Shown here piece after piece: positions 49,906 through 59,739 of a stretch of 64,000 nt of DNA (position 1 is its first letter; each line of letters opens with the position of its first letter). The position numbers and the translations under genes are program-made. The notes under the pieces were generated by a model. It was not told the DNA's origin. It saw nothing but the letters and a program-made list of their open reading frames with translations, and ran no database searches. This DNA is from Platycnemis pennipes (lineage: Eukaryota; Arthropoda; Insecta; Odonata; Platycnemididae), in contig OW121847.1 in NCBI GenBank assembly GCA_933228895.1, positions 89,259,656 to 89,323,655 on the forward strand, read 5' to 3'.

Positions 49906-52900
49906 ATACGCTGCTAAAAGAATCGTTATATTCGCGACTTCAGTTCCAGAAGAGTTTTTTTCTACTGGGGAGGGACATCAGGCGAGCAAAAGTTAAAAAA
50001 AAAAATGTTTAGTGAATGGGAGCTCGGGAAGCGAGTGAGAAAAATAATGGGCATAAAAGAAATCAAGGAAGATGGCTACAAGTAAAGTGGTGCAATATTT
50101 AAACTCCCAGCACAACAACCCAATGCTTTCCCGCCTCTACACCTGGACAGTCCATTTTAGCGTTTCTATCTTCCTCCTCCTCTCTGACCGCGACGCAGTA
50201 AAATAATAAAAAAAAACAAAGAATCTGCGGAACTGACCCACTTATTAACCATAATTATGTAGCGTACGTAGTCCCTTCCAGGTGGGTGGCAAGTGCCAAA
50301 AACCCTTGGCGACCCAGCAGTAATTAAATTACCGTGATGCCATGCACAAGCAGCATGTGCCATTCGTGTGCTTCCCGTTTCGTTTCCCGACTGCCGTGCG
50401 TCGAAATTAATCGTCCGGAAGCTAACGAAGCTGCGGTCTTTCCCCCGAGCAACACAAGCGTTGGTTTAATTAGTCGTTGGCGTGAAAAATATTTTGGAGT
50501 GCAAAACGAACCGGCTGCCGATGGAAAAATACGCCGGGGTGCACATTAATTCATGACATATATATTGAGAGAATAGTTCATTTTAAAAATGTGAGAAAGG
50601 GATTCAATTTCGTAATTTAAACCTCCGTGTTATTTAATTTTCAATCTCCGTATTTATTAATTGGATATTTAACTTTCCGGGGAAAACAAGAATGAGGGGA
50701 AAATATTATCGAATCCAAAAACATATACCCCTACACGACGAAAATAAGTGAAATTCGCTGCCGATGAAATCAAATTCACACACAGAATATACTTTGGAGT
50801 AAAATGCCCAAATCTGGTACAACTATGATAGTACATTTCATAGGAATATGCTCCAACCTAACCTCCATACCACTCTTACCACAGAAATGGAATTGACGAG
50901 CTTATTCCTTAAAGAGAGTGTATAACAATTGTTACCTGAAGTGTGGGCAACATTATATTCTGAACAACTCAACTAATCACTACAACAACATTTACCCATT
51001 GGAAAATGTTTTCCTCAGATTCACAAAAATTTTACAAGCTTTATGTTTCAACTAAATGCCAAATGTTTGAGACTTTATAACTCCATAAACGTATGGGTAC
51101 TTAGCATTTTGAGATCTACAGAAATGTAGTTACTGAGTAATATCTTCTTAGTGATGAAGGGTTATTGAAACTCTATTATTGAAGTTTTAACTAAATGCAA
51201 TTCAAGTACATGTCTTCAGATGTAGCATTAATTCTACATGCCAAATAGTCAGGAAGGAATCAAAACCACTGACTAGGTTATGCATCATAATATATTCTAA
51301 TAGTGCCATATAGCACAGTGTATAATTTATACATATATTATAGTTGTCAAACGTAAGAGGCAGAGAAACACGAATTGAAAAGGTTATCAAAACAATAATA
51401 TGTATCTAATAAATTATTAAATTTATCTCCTACAAAAGCCATTTTTTAATAAGTATTTTTCAAATAATGTTCATAATAACTGGAGCGAATGCCATGAAAG
51501 AATAAGGATAGTGCCAGAAATGAACAGCAAAATATAATTTTTCACTACTTCTTCGATTTTTTGTTCAAGATACTTCAGGGGTTAGAACTTGAAGCGTTTA
51601 GGGCGCGGGATAAAGACACGCGACTAAATTGCCTATAAAAGGTTTATTATTGCACACAACACAACAAGGTATACAGAGCGACAATTGGAATGGGAAGCGG
51701 TAGAAGCAATGCGTTGCGGAGATCCGACTGTTTAGCTGCACTGAGGCGCCCGGCCGAGCGAATTAATGTAGGTACTACTGGACGAAAACAACCGTAATCT
51801 TACGACAGAAAAACTTTTCAGGATTAATGGTCAGTTTCTGGAAAAACGGCATTAATCTTCTACTTTGGTGTACATAACATATTTTTCAGCCACGATGTCG
51901 GTGCCATAATTTCCGAAGGCATATTTAAAAATAAAAGAAATTTAACTCTTCGATTAGGCAACGAGACTGATGAAATACAGCATTATTACACGTTGATACA
52001 TTTTTATATAAACGCAGCAGGGCTGTGAGAAACATAAAGGGCAGAGTAAATGTGCTACATCGGAAACATTTGCTGCCGATACCACTTACTACAGTCGTCA
52101 CGGAAACCACATTTTCTTGCTGCAAAAAAGGAGATAGAATGTTAGCAACACACTACGCCTCTTTTGGTTAAGCATTTTCGTTGTCCATTTCCCAAGGCTC
52201 CCAACAGTTATTTACTGTTCTTTCCTTTTGTTTTTACGCCATAATTTGCAACTTTTGCCTTTCACCCTGATGGATTCGACTCACATTACTTCCATCCAAT
52301 CTTACACCGCTAAGTTTCTGCGGATGGATGAAATGCTTTCCTCCTTCCCTTCCAGGTTAAGTTAACGAGATCTCCTCAAAGTTCATGAGTGCCACCAGCA
52401 TTACGGTTTATGAGAGGTACCACAAAAACCGTATCCACATTAATTTAACTGAGCATTTATGGTAACGACAGGTTTTAACATTGGCTATGTGAGAGATAAA
52501 GGCATAAATGAGTAGTGTGAAAAGATGGCAATGTCAACGACAGTGTTCCATCAGCCATCCCGGATATAAATTCTTCATACGTAAAATCCAAAATAAAAAT
52601 TTTAGCTGATACTATTCCCAACTGAACATGACTTCTATAACTTACCGTATTTTCTTCAAGTGGTTCAGGTTACCAACTCATGGTCCACTTTCAAACGCAA
52701 AGCAAGAGCTTTTACTTAGTAATATTCTTTCTTTCACCATGAGTACCTATTTGTAATATTTATCAAGTCACGCCATATGTAACGTCATATGGAGCTAAAT
52801 ACCATCTATAACTCGAGTTATTATGAGACTATCAAAATATTTTTTTCTTTCCAAGACGAAAAAAAGAAATAATATAGGAAACCTGTAAAAGCATTAATAA

Positions 52901-53741
52901 AAGAGACAAACGATATGACGTGAATGAAAATACCACTGCTTATATTAAAACACTAGGGATTTAGGTCCCGAATTGGCCATACTTAGGGGAGAAATAGGCA
53001 CATGAATTCATTCAGGCAAAATTGAAAAAGCACCCTCATGAATCAAACGTGCAAATGAATTCCAAATAAGGTGAATGGGCAGTTATTCGTAATGAGAACG
53101 CACACAGGGATGTAATCGGGACTACCACTTAACACATCCACCCTTTAAAGGAAAAAAAACACGAAACATCTTCAGCGCTACGCAATGCTCATAACACTCC
53201 CCGATAAATAAAAGCAACGACGATATCAAAAGCTATTATCTTTTGAATAATCAACGTGCATAGGACGTAATGCCCATGCACAGGTAGGAAAGGGAATAAT
53301 TGGCGTAATCATTAGAGGAAACGTAAAGAACATTTCACGAAATGCTTTCGGAAAACTGTAGGTATAGCGACGTCAATTCAACAAAAATATTTTACGCCTA
53401 CCGACAAGGAGGATGGTAGCTATCAATGTGGCTGAACTTCCAATTGGCCGCGATAGGTATACCTACTGATTGTAAAATTACCACTAAAAGCATTCCAGCT
53501 GCTAAGGTTATATTGTGCCATGTAATCTGACTTATAATTAGTATTAATCCCAAATGAAACATAGAATCCAGGCCCGAGGACTGACTTGACACCACAGCCT
53601 TCACGACGCCAAGTCAGCGCGTTTCCAGTCCTGCTACCTCCGCTGACATTGGTATATCTGGGCCAAGAAGGTCCCAAACTGAAGACGCGACATGGTATTA
53701 CAAAAAAGAATTTGCAGAAGGGACCTTTCCTATCGTGTGAA
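49906..53741. other. Unannotated DNA with one LTR-like block
   Basis: At 51590-51800 a GC-richer block carries, on the minus strand, AATAAA (51648 down to 51643) followed by a U5-like stretch, as in the block at 18190. No TG...CA ends were identified. The rest shows no feature. Confidence 0.3.
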
Positions 53742-54320
53742 ATTATCATCATTATTCATCAATCCTCAGATTGGTTTGCCGCAGCTCTTCATCGAGTTCT
53801 TCTATTGGTTAATCTCTTCATATTTACGTATTTCTTCTCTTTCGCATCCTTCATCATTTGTTGCATATATCTCATACGAGGCCTTCCTTAGCCATTCTTC
53901 CCGTCCACTTGTCCTTCAACGAATGTCTTCATCAGGCAATCATGTCATGGTGTGTCCCATTAAGTTGTCCCGTCTTCTTCTTAGGGTATTCAGAAGACTT
54001 CTCTTTTCTCCCACTCTTCTTAGGACTTTCTCATTACTTACTCGGTCGATCAATTTAATCATTATCATTCTTCTGTAGCACATTTTTCTTTTCCGTTGCT
54101 GTCATTGTTCATAACTCACTGACATAAGGAAACGCTCCAGATGCAGGTTCTGATGAATTTCCTTACTTCTACGCTTGTATTTCCAGCTGTAACTAAATTC
54201 TTCTTTAAGCGAATTCTCTCTATGTTTGAGCTATTCTACTGACTATTCTTTCTCACTGCGTCCATCGTTGGCTACTCAGCTTCCAAGATAACAGAACTCT
54301 TTCACCTACTCAAGTTAGTT
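53742..54320 (-). pseudogene. LINE family A 3' end, longest tail copy
   Basis: The minus strand runs from a VKEFCYLGS-like block (about 54310, damaged) through RKFIRT-like and CYRRMIMIKLIDRVSNEKVL to GEKRSLLNTLRRRRDNLMGH. It ends with GGATTGATGAATAATGATGA. Several frameshifts are needed. It links the YLGS block, also present at 62.8 kb, with the tail found in the other family A copies. The Gypsy element inserted about 140 bp away. Confidence 0.7.
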
Positions 54321-54457
54321 TTTAGATAGTTATGTTACTATCTCAAAATCAGAAGAAGAACTTGGGTGCAAAGTACTATCAGATTATAGATTAATATTTA
54401 TATTGCTCTACTCGGATGTGTAAACCACATCGGAGGGATGGAATAATTTAATAATAT

Positions 54458-55259
54458 TGTAATGGTACGACCATTACACAATGCTCCCTGGCCCGACCGC
54501 ATTCCTCCCCCCCCCTTCACACCCTCACCACACCCCCTCTAGACTCGACCCGTGGAGGAGGGTGAGACTGAGTGAAAGCGGGAGTGAATGAGTCACCAAA
54601 TCAAGGGAGGTGATATGGGCCTGTGGCCACGGTGGCCTATAACCCCAGTGCAACCCCCACCCACATCGAGAACCCTCCCCCACCCCATCGTCATCCCCGG
54701 GGATATAAAAGCCGGCAGCAGCAACGCCCGACAGGAGATTCCCAAAAAGTGAGCCACGGGCGAAGTTGTGCCCGTCGCCAGGGCGGACGAGTTGAGGAGA
54801 TTCCCAAAAGTGAGCCACGGGCGAAGTTGTGCCCGTCGCCAGGGCGGACGAGTTGAGGAGATTCCCAAGGAAGCCGAGCAACGGGCGAGGCTTGCGCCGT
54901 CACCGGGCCAGACAGGGTGAGGAGATTGTTCGCAGACGACCGGAGAGCTCCAGGACGTGGTCGTCGCCGTGAGGCCAATAATGGTGTGTGTTGATGAATG
55001 AAAAAGTGTGTGCGTCGTCTTCTTCCGCGGGTCGGGAGGCGAGGCTCCCTATCACCCCGATCCCCACCACATTCCTTCCATACCCTTCATACGTTTCGCC
55101 CCGGCGGTAAAGCCAGGGAGCGCGTAAAAGAACGAAAAAAAATTGCACAAGGTCGGGAACCCCTTCGCGAAGGATTCGCGAAGATTTTTTTTTATTTTTT
55201 GTACATGTTTCTTTCGGCCCAAAAAAAATTTCATCCGGGCGGGCCGTTGAACCATTACA
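54458..55259 (+). repeat. 5' LTR
   Basis: Starts TGTAATGGT and ends ACCATTACA, a perfect terminal inverted repeat with TG...CA ends. The first 21 bases are themselves a hairpin (TGTAATGGT-ACG-ACCATTACA). TATAAA at 54704-54709 is a likely core promoter. Downstream lies a tandem array of about 62-bp units (54735-54921). Open frames inside the LTR recur identically in the 3' LTR and are not genes. Confidence 0.93.
54735..54921 (+). repeat. 62-bp tandem repeats in the LTR
   Basis: Units 54735-54796, 54797-54857 and 54858-54921 each begin GAGATTCCCAA. Units 1 and 2 are nearly identical (GTGAGCCACGGGCGAAGTTG) and unit 3 is diverged. A fourth start (GAGATTGTTCG) follows at 54922. The array lies just after the TATA box, within the presumed R/U5, and is repeated in the 3' LTR (about 57908-58094). 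Confidence 0.9.
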
Positions 55260-55261
55260 TC

Positions 55262-55280
55262 TGGCGCCCGAATCCGGGAC
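55262..55280 (+). other. Primer binding site, tRNA-Lys-like
   Basis: TGGCGCCCGAATCCGGGAC lies two bases after the LTR. Its first 11 bases match the complement of a lysine-tRNA 3' end including CCA; the rest diverges or carries a one-base insertion. The tRNA 3' end would prime minus-strand DNA synthesis here. Confidence 0.8.
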
Positions 55281-55411
55281 CCGATTGTTGTTTATTGTCG
55301 TTAATTTTTCACGTGTGTGAGTGGCATTTAGTCACGGGAAACGCATGATTGAGGGTTAAGACGGAAGGAAGTTTTATTTCGCATTATTTGGGAATTTGGA
55401 CTGGCAGTAAA

Positions 55412-56791
55412 ATGAGTAATAGAAAGAAGGAAACGAAGTATATGGAGGGACGGAGGATCGATGAGACGGAGGTTTCGGACAATAGTGGGGACGGTGAGGC
55501 GAGTGAGGTAGGAGTAGTCGGAGATGAATCGGCCGCTTGGTCGACTACTAGTTTCAAGTCCTTACCGGCCTCACCGGATTCGAACGATCTTATGTCAGAA
55601 TTCAAAAGATACTTATTTTCTGAGAAGGAGGAGAGGCGAAGGGAGGAAGAAGCGAAGGAGGAAAAGAGACAGAGGGAGAAGGAGAAGAGGCGAAGGGAGG
55701 AAGAGGCGAAGGAAGAAAGAAGAGATCGACAGTTCAGGGAAATGTTGCAAATGATGAACGGTAAGATAGAAAACGCGAAAACAGAAATTAAAGGGGAAGT
55801 AGAGAGTATTCGCGAGAATTTGACGCAAAATATTGAGGTAAAGGAACAGGAAGCCATAACGAGGGAGACGGGTTTAAAGGCTCAAATAAGTCAAATATCC
55901 GATGAATTTATCGCAGAGAAGGTAGAGGCGGCCCGACGCGAAGAAAATTTAGCTCAAAGGTTGAACAGGCTAAGTGACAGGGTGGGGCGCACGGAGCATA
56001 TAGGCAGCAGCCAGGTTATAACCACCGCGGTTGCTCCGCCCAATATCGGCCTAATTAAACCAATATTTAGAGGTAGAGCGGATCAAAACCCCCAAATATT
56101 CGTGAGTGAAGCAGAGGAGTATTTGAAACTGCTCGCTATCCCACTTGTTAAATGGCCATATCTTTTTCTAAGTATGATGGAGGGAAATGCTCGATTGTGG
56201 AGAAATGCCTTATTTCCAGTGCCTGGAACGTACGAAGAACTTAAACAAAAGTTTTTGCAGAGATATTGGGGTGAGAATGCGCGGTATGAATATCGAGCTA
56301 AAGTAATGACGGGGTACTATTCGCGTGCGAGGGACGGCAAAATGAGTGAACATGCGATGAAAAAGATTGCGTCAGCTAGATCTTGTGAGCCCCCGATTTG
56401 TGATGAGGAACTTAAATTCTTTCTCACACGCCAATTCCCTCCATGGGTGCGAAACCTTTTAAGAAGCGCGGAGCCGATGGACTTGGAGAAGCTAGTCATT
56501 CTGTTAGAATATTACGACGAAAGCGTAGAGGAGGGGCAGAATGCTAGGCCGCCGCCAAGGGAAAGGCCACAGTGTGTAAACGCAATGCAATGGTCAGGAA
56601 GGGCAAACACCAGTCGAAGAGAATGGCAGAGAAACAGTCGATGGAGAGGGACAAACAGGTCGGAAGCGAATAACGTGAGGGATACCATAAGGGAGCAAGT
56701 AAATGATTCACAATCCCCAGGCGCGAGGGAGGAAACGATTACTGACCCCCAGGTTAGGAGCCGAGTACAAAGCACGGAACGGGAAAACTAG
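55412..56791 (+). CDS. Gag-like structural protein of the LTR element
   Basis: Intact frame of 459 residues. I choose the ATG at 55412 (context AAAATGAGT); the frame is open further up but only from a TTG at 55349. Residues about 63-193 form a strongly charged Glu/Arg coiled coil that includes a duplicated segment (RRREEEAKEE twice, period 18 residues). Residues about 210-375 resemble the central Gag domain of Gypsy elements (FRGRADQNPQIFVSEAEEYL, MMEGNARLW, LKQKFLQRYWG). The C-terminus is Arg-rich (REWQRNSRWRGTNR) with no CCHC zinc knuckle. Gag would assemble the particle that packages element RNA. Stop at 56789. Confidence 0.85.
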   Translation: MSNRKKETKYMEGRRIDETEVSDNSGDGEASEVGVVGDESAAWSTTSFKSLPASPDSNDLMSEFKRYLFSEKEERRREEEAKEEKRQREKEKRRREEEAKEERRDRQFREMLQMMNGKIENAKTEIKGEVESIRENLTQNIEVKEQEAITRETGLKAQISQISDEFIAEKVEAARREENLAQRLNRLSDRVGRTEHIGSSQVITTAVAPPNIGLIKPIFRGRADQNPQIFVSEAEEYLKLLAIPLVKWPYLFLSMMEGNARLWRNALFPVPGTYEELKQKFLQRYWGENARYEYRAKVMTGYYSRARDGKMSEHAMKKIASARSCEPPICDEELKFFLTRQFPPWVRNLLRSAEPMDLEKLVILLEYYDESVEEGQNARPPPRERPQCVNAMQWSGRANTSRREWQRNSRWRGTNRSEANNVRDTIREQVNDSQSPGAREETITDPQVRSRVQSTEREN

Positions 56792-57474
56792 AAGGGTCCG
56801 AGTCGAATAGTCTCGCCGGCGCGGATCCCGAAGTGAAAGAGACAGTGGAGATAGTGGCTACCGTCATTTTAGAAGGGAATCCATTAAATGACCTTATGGC
56901 GGAAGAAGGGGCAGCACTCCCGCGGAGGGAATGCCCCCAAATCAAAGTCGATTGTATGGGAGAGACGGCGTTAGCATTGATTGACACCGGGAGCGAGGTT
57001 TCCGCAATTGAGGAAGAATTCTTTAAGAAGCCTCTAGAAATAAATCCGAAAATACCGGTATTGCCGTTAAACAAAAGTTTTTTGATTTGTGCAAACAGAG
57101 GAAAGGAACTTCAAATTGGTCGGAAACCAAGGCGCGAAGATGAGATTATTAAACTGCCAACGCGGCAACCAGAATCGAATGAAGAAATTCAGCAGCTCGC
57201 GAGAGTTCATATAGAATTGGCAGGTCGAAAAAGAAAAGAACAGCAAAGTGCCAAGGGACATCAATTCAGGGTGGGAGAAAAAGTCCTCCTGAAAACCCCT
57301 CGGTCATCCGATTTAAAACAGAAATTATTTCGCAAATTTTTTCATTTATGTACGGGCCTTTTTCGCATTTCTCGCCAGGCGGGGCCAAACTCGTGTCACC
57401 TGTCTGATCGGGAAGGAAAAGAAGTCGGAATTTATAATTACGGGAATTTAAAAGTATATCACGAACCTATGTAA
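56707..57474 (+). pseudogene. Pol remnant: protease start fused to integrase tail
   Basis: This frame overlaps the end of gag by 85 bases in the -1 phase and stays open across the gag stop, so it would be reached by -1 frameshifting. Residues LALIDTGSEVSAIEEEFF carry the DTG active site of an aspartic protease. About 40 residues later the sequence passes straight into EEIQQLARVHIELAGRKRKE, FRVGEKVLLKTP and FFHLCTGLFRIS..GPNSCHL, the C-terminal DNA-binding part of a Gypsy integrase. Reverse transcriptase, RNase H and the integrase zinc and catalytic domains are all deleted in frame, with the joint near 57105-57150. The remaining frame has no stops. Confidence 0.85.
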
Positions 57475-57628
57475 TGTAAAGAGTTTTTTTTTTTGTTTTC
57501 AAAAAGTTAGATTTCGTTTTGTTTACGTGCGAGTCGCCGTAACGTTTGGGTTTGTTTTCTTTGTTTGTTAGTAAACTGCGGATCCTTCTCTTCTTGAAGA
57601 GCGGCATCCACAGTTTAGGGAGGGGCAA
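57475..57628 (+). other. 3' leader and polypurine tract
   Basis: After the pol stop, a T-rich stretch leads to TTTAGGGAGGGGCAA at 57614-57628, directly before the 3' LTR. This is the expected polypurine primer for plus-strand synthesis. Confidence 0.8.
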
Positions 57629-58279
57629 TGTAATGGTACGACCATTACACAATGCTCCCTGGCCCGACCGCATTCCTCCCCCCCCCCTTCACACCCTCAC
57701 CACACCCCCTCTAGACTCGACCCGTGGAGGAGGGTGAGACTGAGTGAAAGCGGGAGTGAATGAGTCACCAAAATCAAGGGGGGTGATATGGGCCTGTGGC
57801 CACGGTGGCCTATAACCCCAGTGCAACCCCCACCCACATCGAGAACCCTCCCCCACCCCATCGTCATCCCCGGGGATATAAAAGCCGGCAGCAGCAACGC
57901 CCGACAGGAGATTCCCAAAAAGTGAGCCACGGGCGAAGTTGTGCCCGTCGCCAGGGCGGACGAGTTGAGGAGATTCCCAAAAGTGAGCCACGGGCGAAGT
58001 TGTGCCCGTCGCCAGGGCGGACGAGTTGAGGAGATTCCCAAGGAAGCCGAGCAACGGGCGAGGCTTGCGCCGTCACCGGGCCAGACAGGGTGAGGAGATT
58101 GTTCGCAGACGACCGGAGAGCTCCGGGACGTGGTCGTCGCCGTGAGGCCAATAATGGTGTGTGTTGATGAATGAAAAAGTGTGTGCGTCGTCTTCTTCCG
58201 CGGGTCGGGAGGCGAGGCTCCCTATCACCCCGATCCCCACCACATTCCTTCCATACCCTTCATACGTTTCGCCCCGGCG
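57629..58279 (+). repeat. 3' LTR, left part
   Basis: Identical to the 5' LTR apart from one extra C in a C-run, one extra A, and substitutions near 57781 and 58126. It breaks at CCCCGGCG, where the Transib element begins. The last five bases CGGCG (58275-58279) are repeated after the insert. Confidence 0.93.
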
Positions 58280-59275
58280 CACAGTGGTCGGAAACCGGAA
58301 ATTTTTGGACAAAATTCAAAAATCGCTTTTTTTGAGATATGGACTTGAAACTTCGCACATGTACTCACAAAAGATTGCTGATTAAGGAATAGTACGTCAT
58401 TTTCCATGATTCTAAACCGTTAGCTAGATACAGGGGCTCAAAGATGACCAAATTTCCAAAAAACTCCCGACTTCCTTTTTCTCCAAATATCTTCAAAGTT
58501 ATGTTGATGGTGTCGTTGTGGGAGGAATTTGATCGAATAAAAAATGGTATAATCTATTAACACTATGCTTTGCCTTTAATATGCTTTAGTTTCGAAGATT
58601 TTTAAAAACATTTGTGTGCTATTACGTTACAAAATGGCGGAAGCTGTTTTTGGACAAAATTTCATATAAAGTAGAGAATATCTAGCATTTTAGGGAGAGA
58701 CCTGTCAAGTGACTTATATCAGAGCGTTTGCTGAAGACTTTTAAATATGAAACTGAAGAGAAATAAAAAATAAGTTTGCGACGCCGAAAAATACATATGA
58801 TTTTCCGACCGCGCGTCCGGGGTCCGACTCCGGGCGCCGGGGCTGGAAATGCCGAGACGCGCTTGCATTGCTCACGTGGAATGAACCCTAAAGCTTCGGA
58901 TTCGCCGCGTTTCTACTGTACACATTGTCACTAACCTCCACAGACTCTCTATGGTCGAAAATGGTGAGAATATTGTATCGAGCGAGCGGATAATTGTACG
59001 TGTAGTAGCGTTCAAGTTATTTGTGTTGCGAACGTTCGGGAAACATACTCCGTATTTACGTCCTTTTACCAAAAAAGTGGGTAGTCTTCGTGTGGACCAT
59101 GAATCCTTCTAGAAAGACACCGCCTGGGATTGTTTTTTATTCCTTTTGCCCCCTACCCGCACGCACGTGCTAAAAGATGCACCGAAGAGGTCACGGTCCA
59201 AGCCCCTGTCCCAAATGGGTCCTGCGAAAAGGGACATTTATGACATTGCGGAACCTTTGACGGTCTTAAGCGGGT
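58280..59275 (+). repeat. Transib left terminal inverted repeat
   Basis: Begins CACAGTG (the recombination-signal heptamer). After 22 bases comes ACAAAATTC at 58309-58317, matching 7 of 9 positions of the consensus nonamer ACAAAAACC. The repeat ends at CTTAAGCGGG. It matches the right repeat except for at least one substitution (T at 58665). A 53-codon inward frame lies at 58951-59112. Confidence 0.92.
58951..59112 (+). CDS. Small inward ORF in TIR, possible transposase first exon
   Basis: A 53-residue frame reading inward. It contains FGKHTPYLRPFTKKVG and ends LRVDHESF. The spacing and the PF..F...G.L..DHESF pattern fit, from memory, the N-terminus of Transib-related proteins that continue into a GRP.KEF block, and GRPVKEFH does occur at 60181. 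If so, the first exon sits in the repeat and is present twice (mirror copy in the right repeat). No splice donor was confirmed. Confidence 0.3.
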   Translation: MVENGENIVSSERIIVRVVAFKLFVLRTFGKHTPYLRPFTKKVGSLRVDHESF

Positions 59276-59739
59276 ACATCAAGTGAAACATGTGCTTTCG
59301 CTTCAAGAAATACATTTATGTAAATCAGTCCTCTCATGGCAGTGGTGGAAGAAGGTCGTGTAGCATTAATTTGCAGGATCTAAATCTTGTGATTAAGCTT
59401 GTGATTACGTCGAGTATCTTACACTTTTGGTAGCTTTCCCTGTTCTTCTATCAGAAGTGATTTATATTAATTCATCTGGTTACTCTTTTATAAGGTATGT
59501 TGTATATTGTTTTTGTTTCCGTAGAATTTTGTAGCCATGTGACCGCTCCTATAATTTTTTTTCATTGAAATGTCGTTAAAAAAAACTTGAAGTATTTTCA
59601 TCAGAATACCCTTCTCAGGGCATCTTTTACCGCGTGCACTCCTGTATCAATTTAATTAATAGTGATGAATACGTGAATTTTTTCATCATTTTCTTGATAA
59701 TTTTTGCCTTTTATACAGGTCACTTAAGAAATTTCATTT

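Noticed and set aside
54735..54921. CRISPR-like regular repeats
   Set aside because: The 62-bp units are directly contiguous with no spacers, inside a eukaryotic LTR.
54525..54978. Overlapping open frames of 77-118 codons repeated at 57689-58151
   Set aside because: They lie in the two LTRs, are duplicated because the LTRs are, and arise from the GC-rich tandem array. They are not genes.
58872..59072. 66-codon frame, identical to one at 61552-61752
   Set aside because: It is the same sequence in mirror image within the Transib inverted repeats, reads outward, and matches no transposase block.
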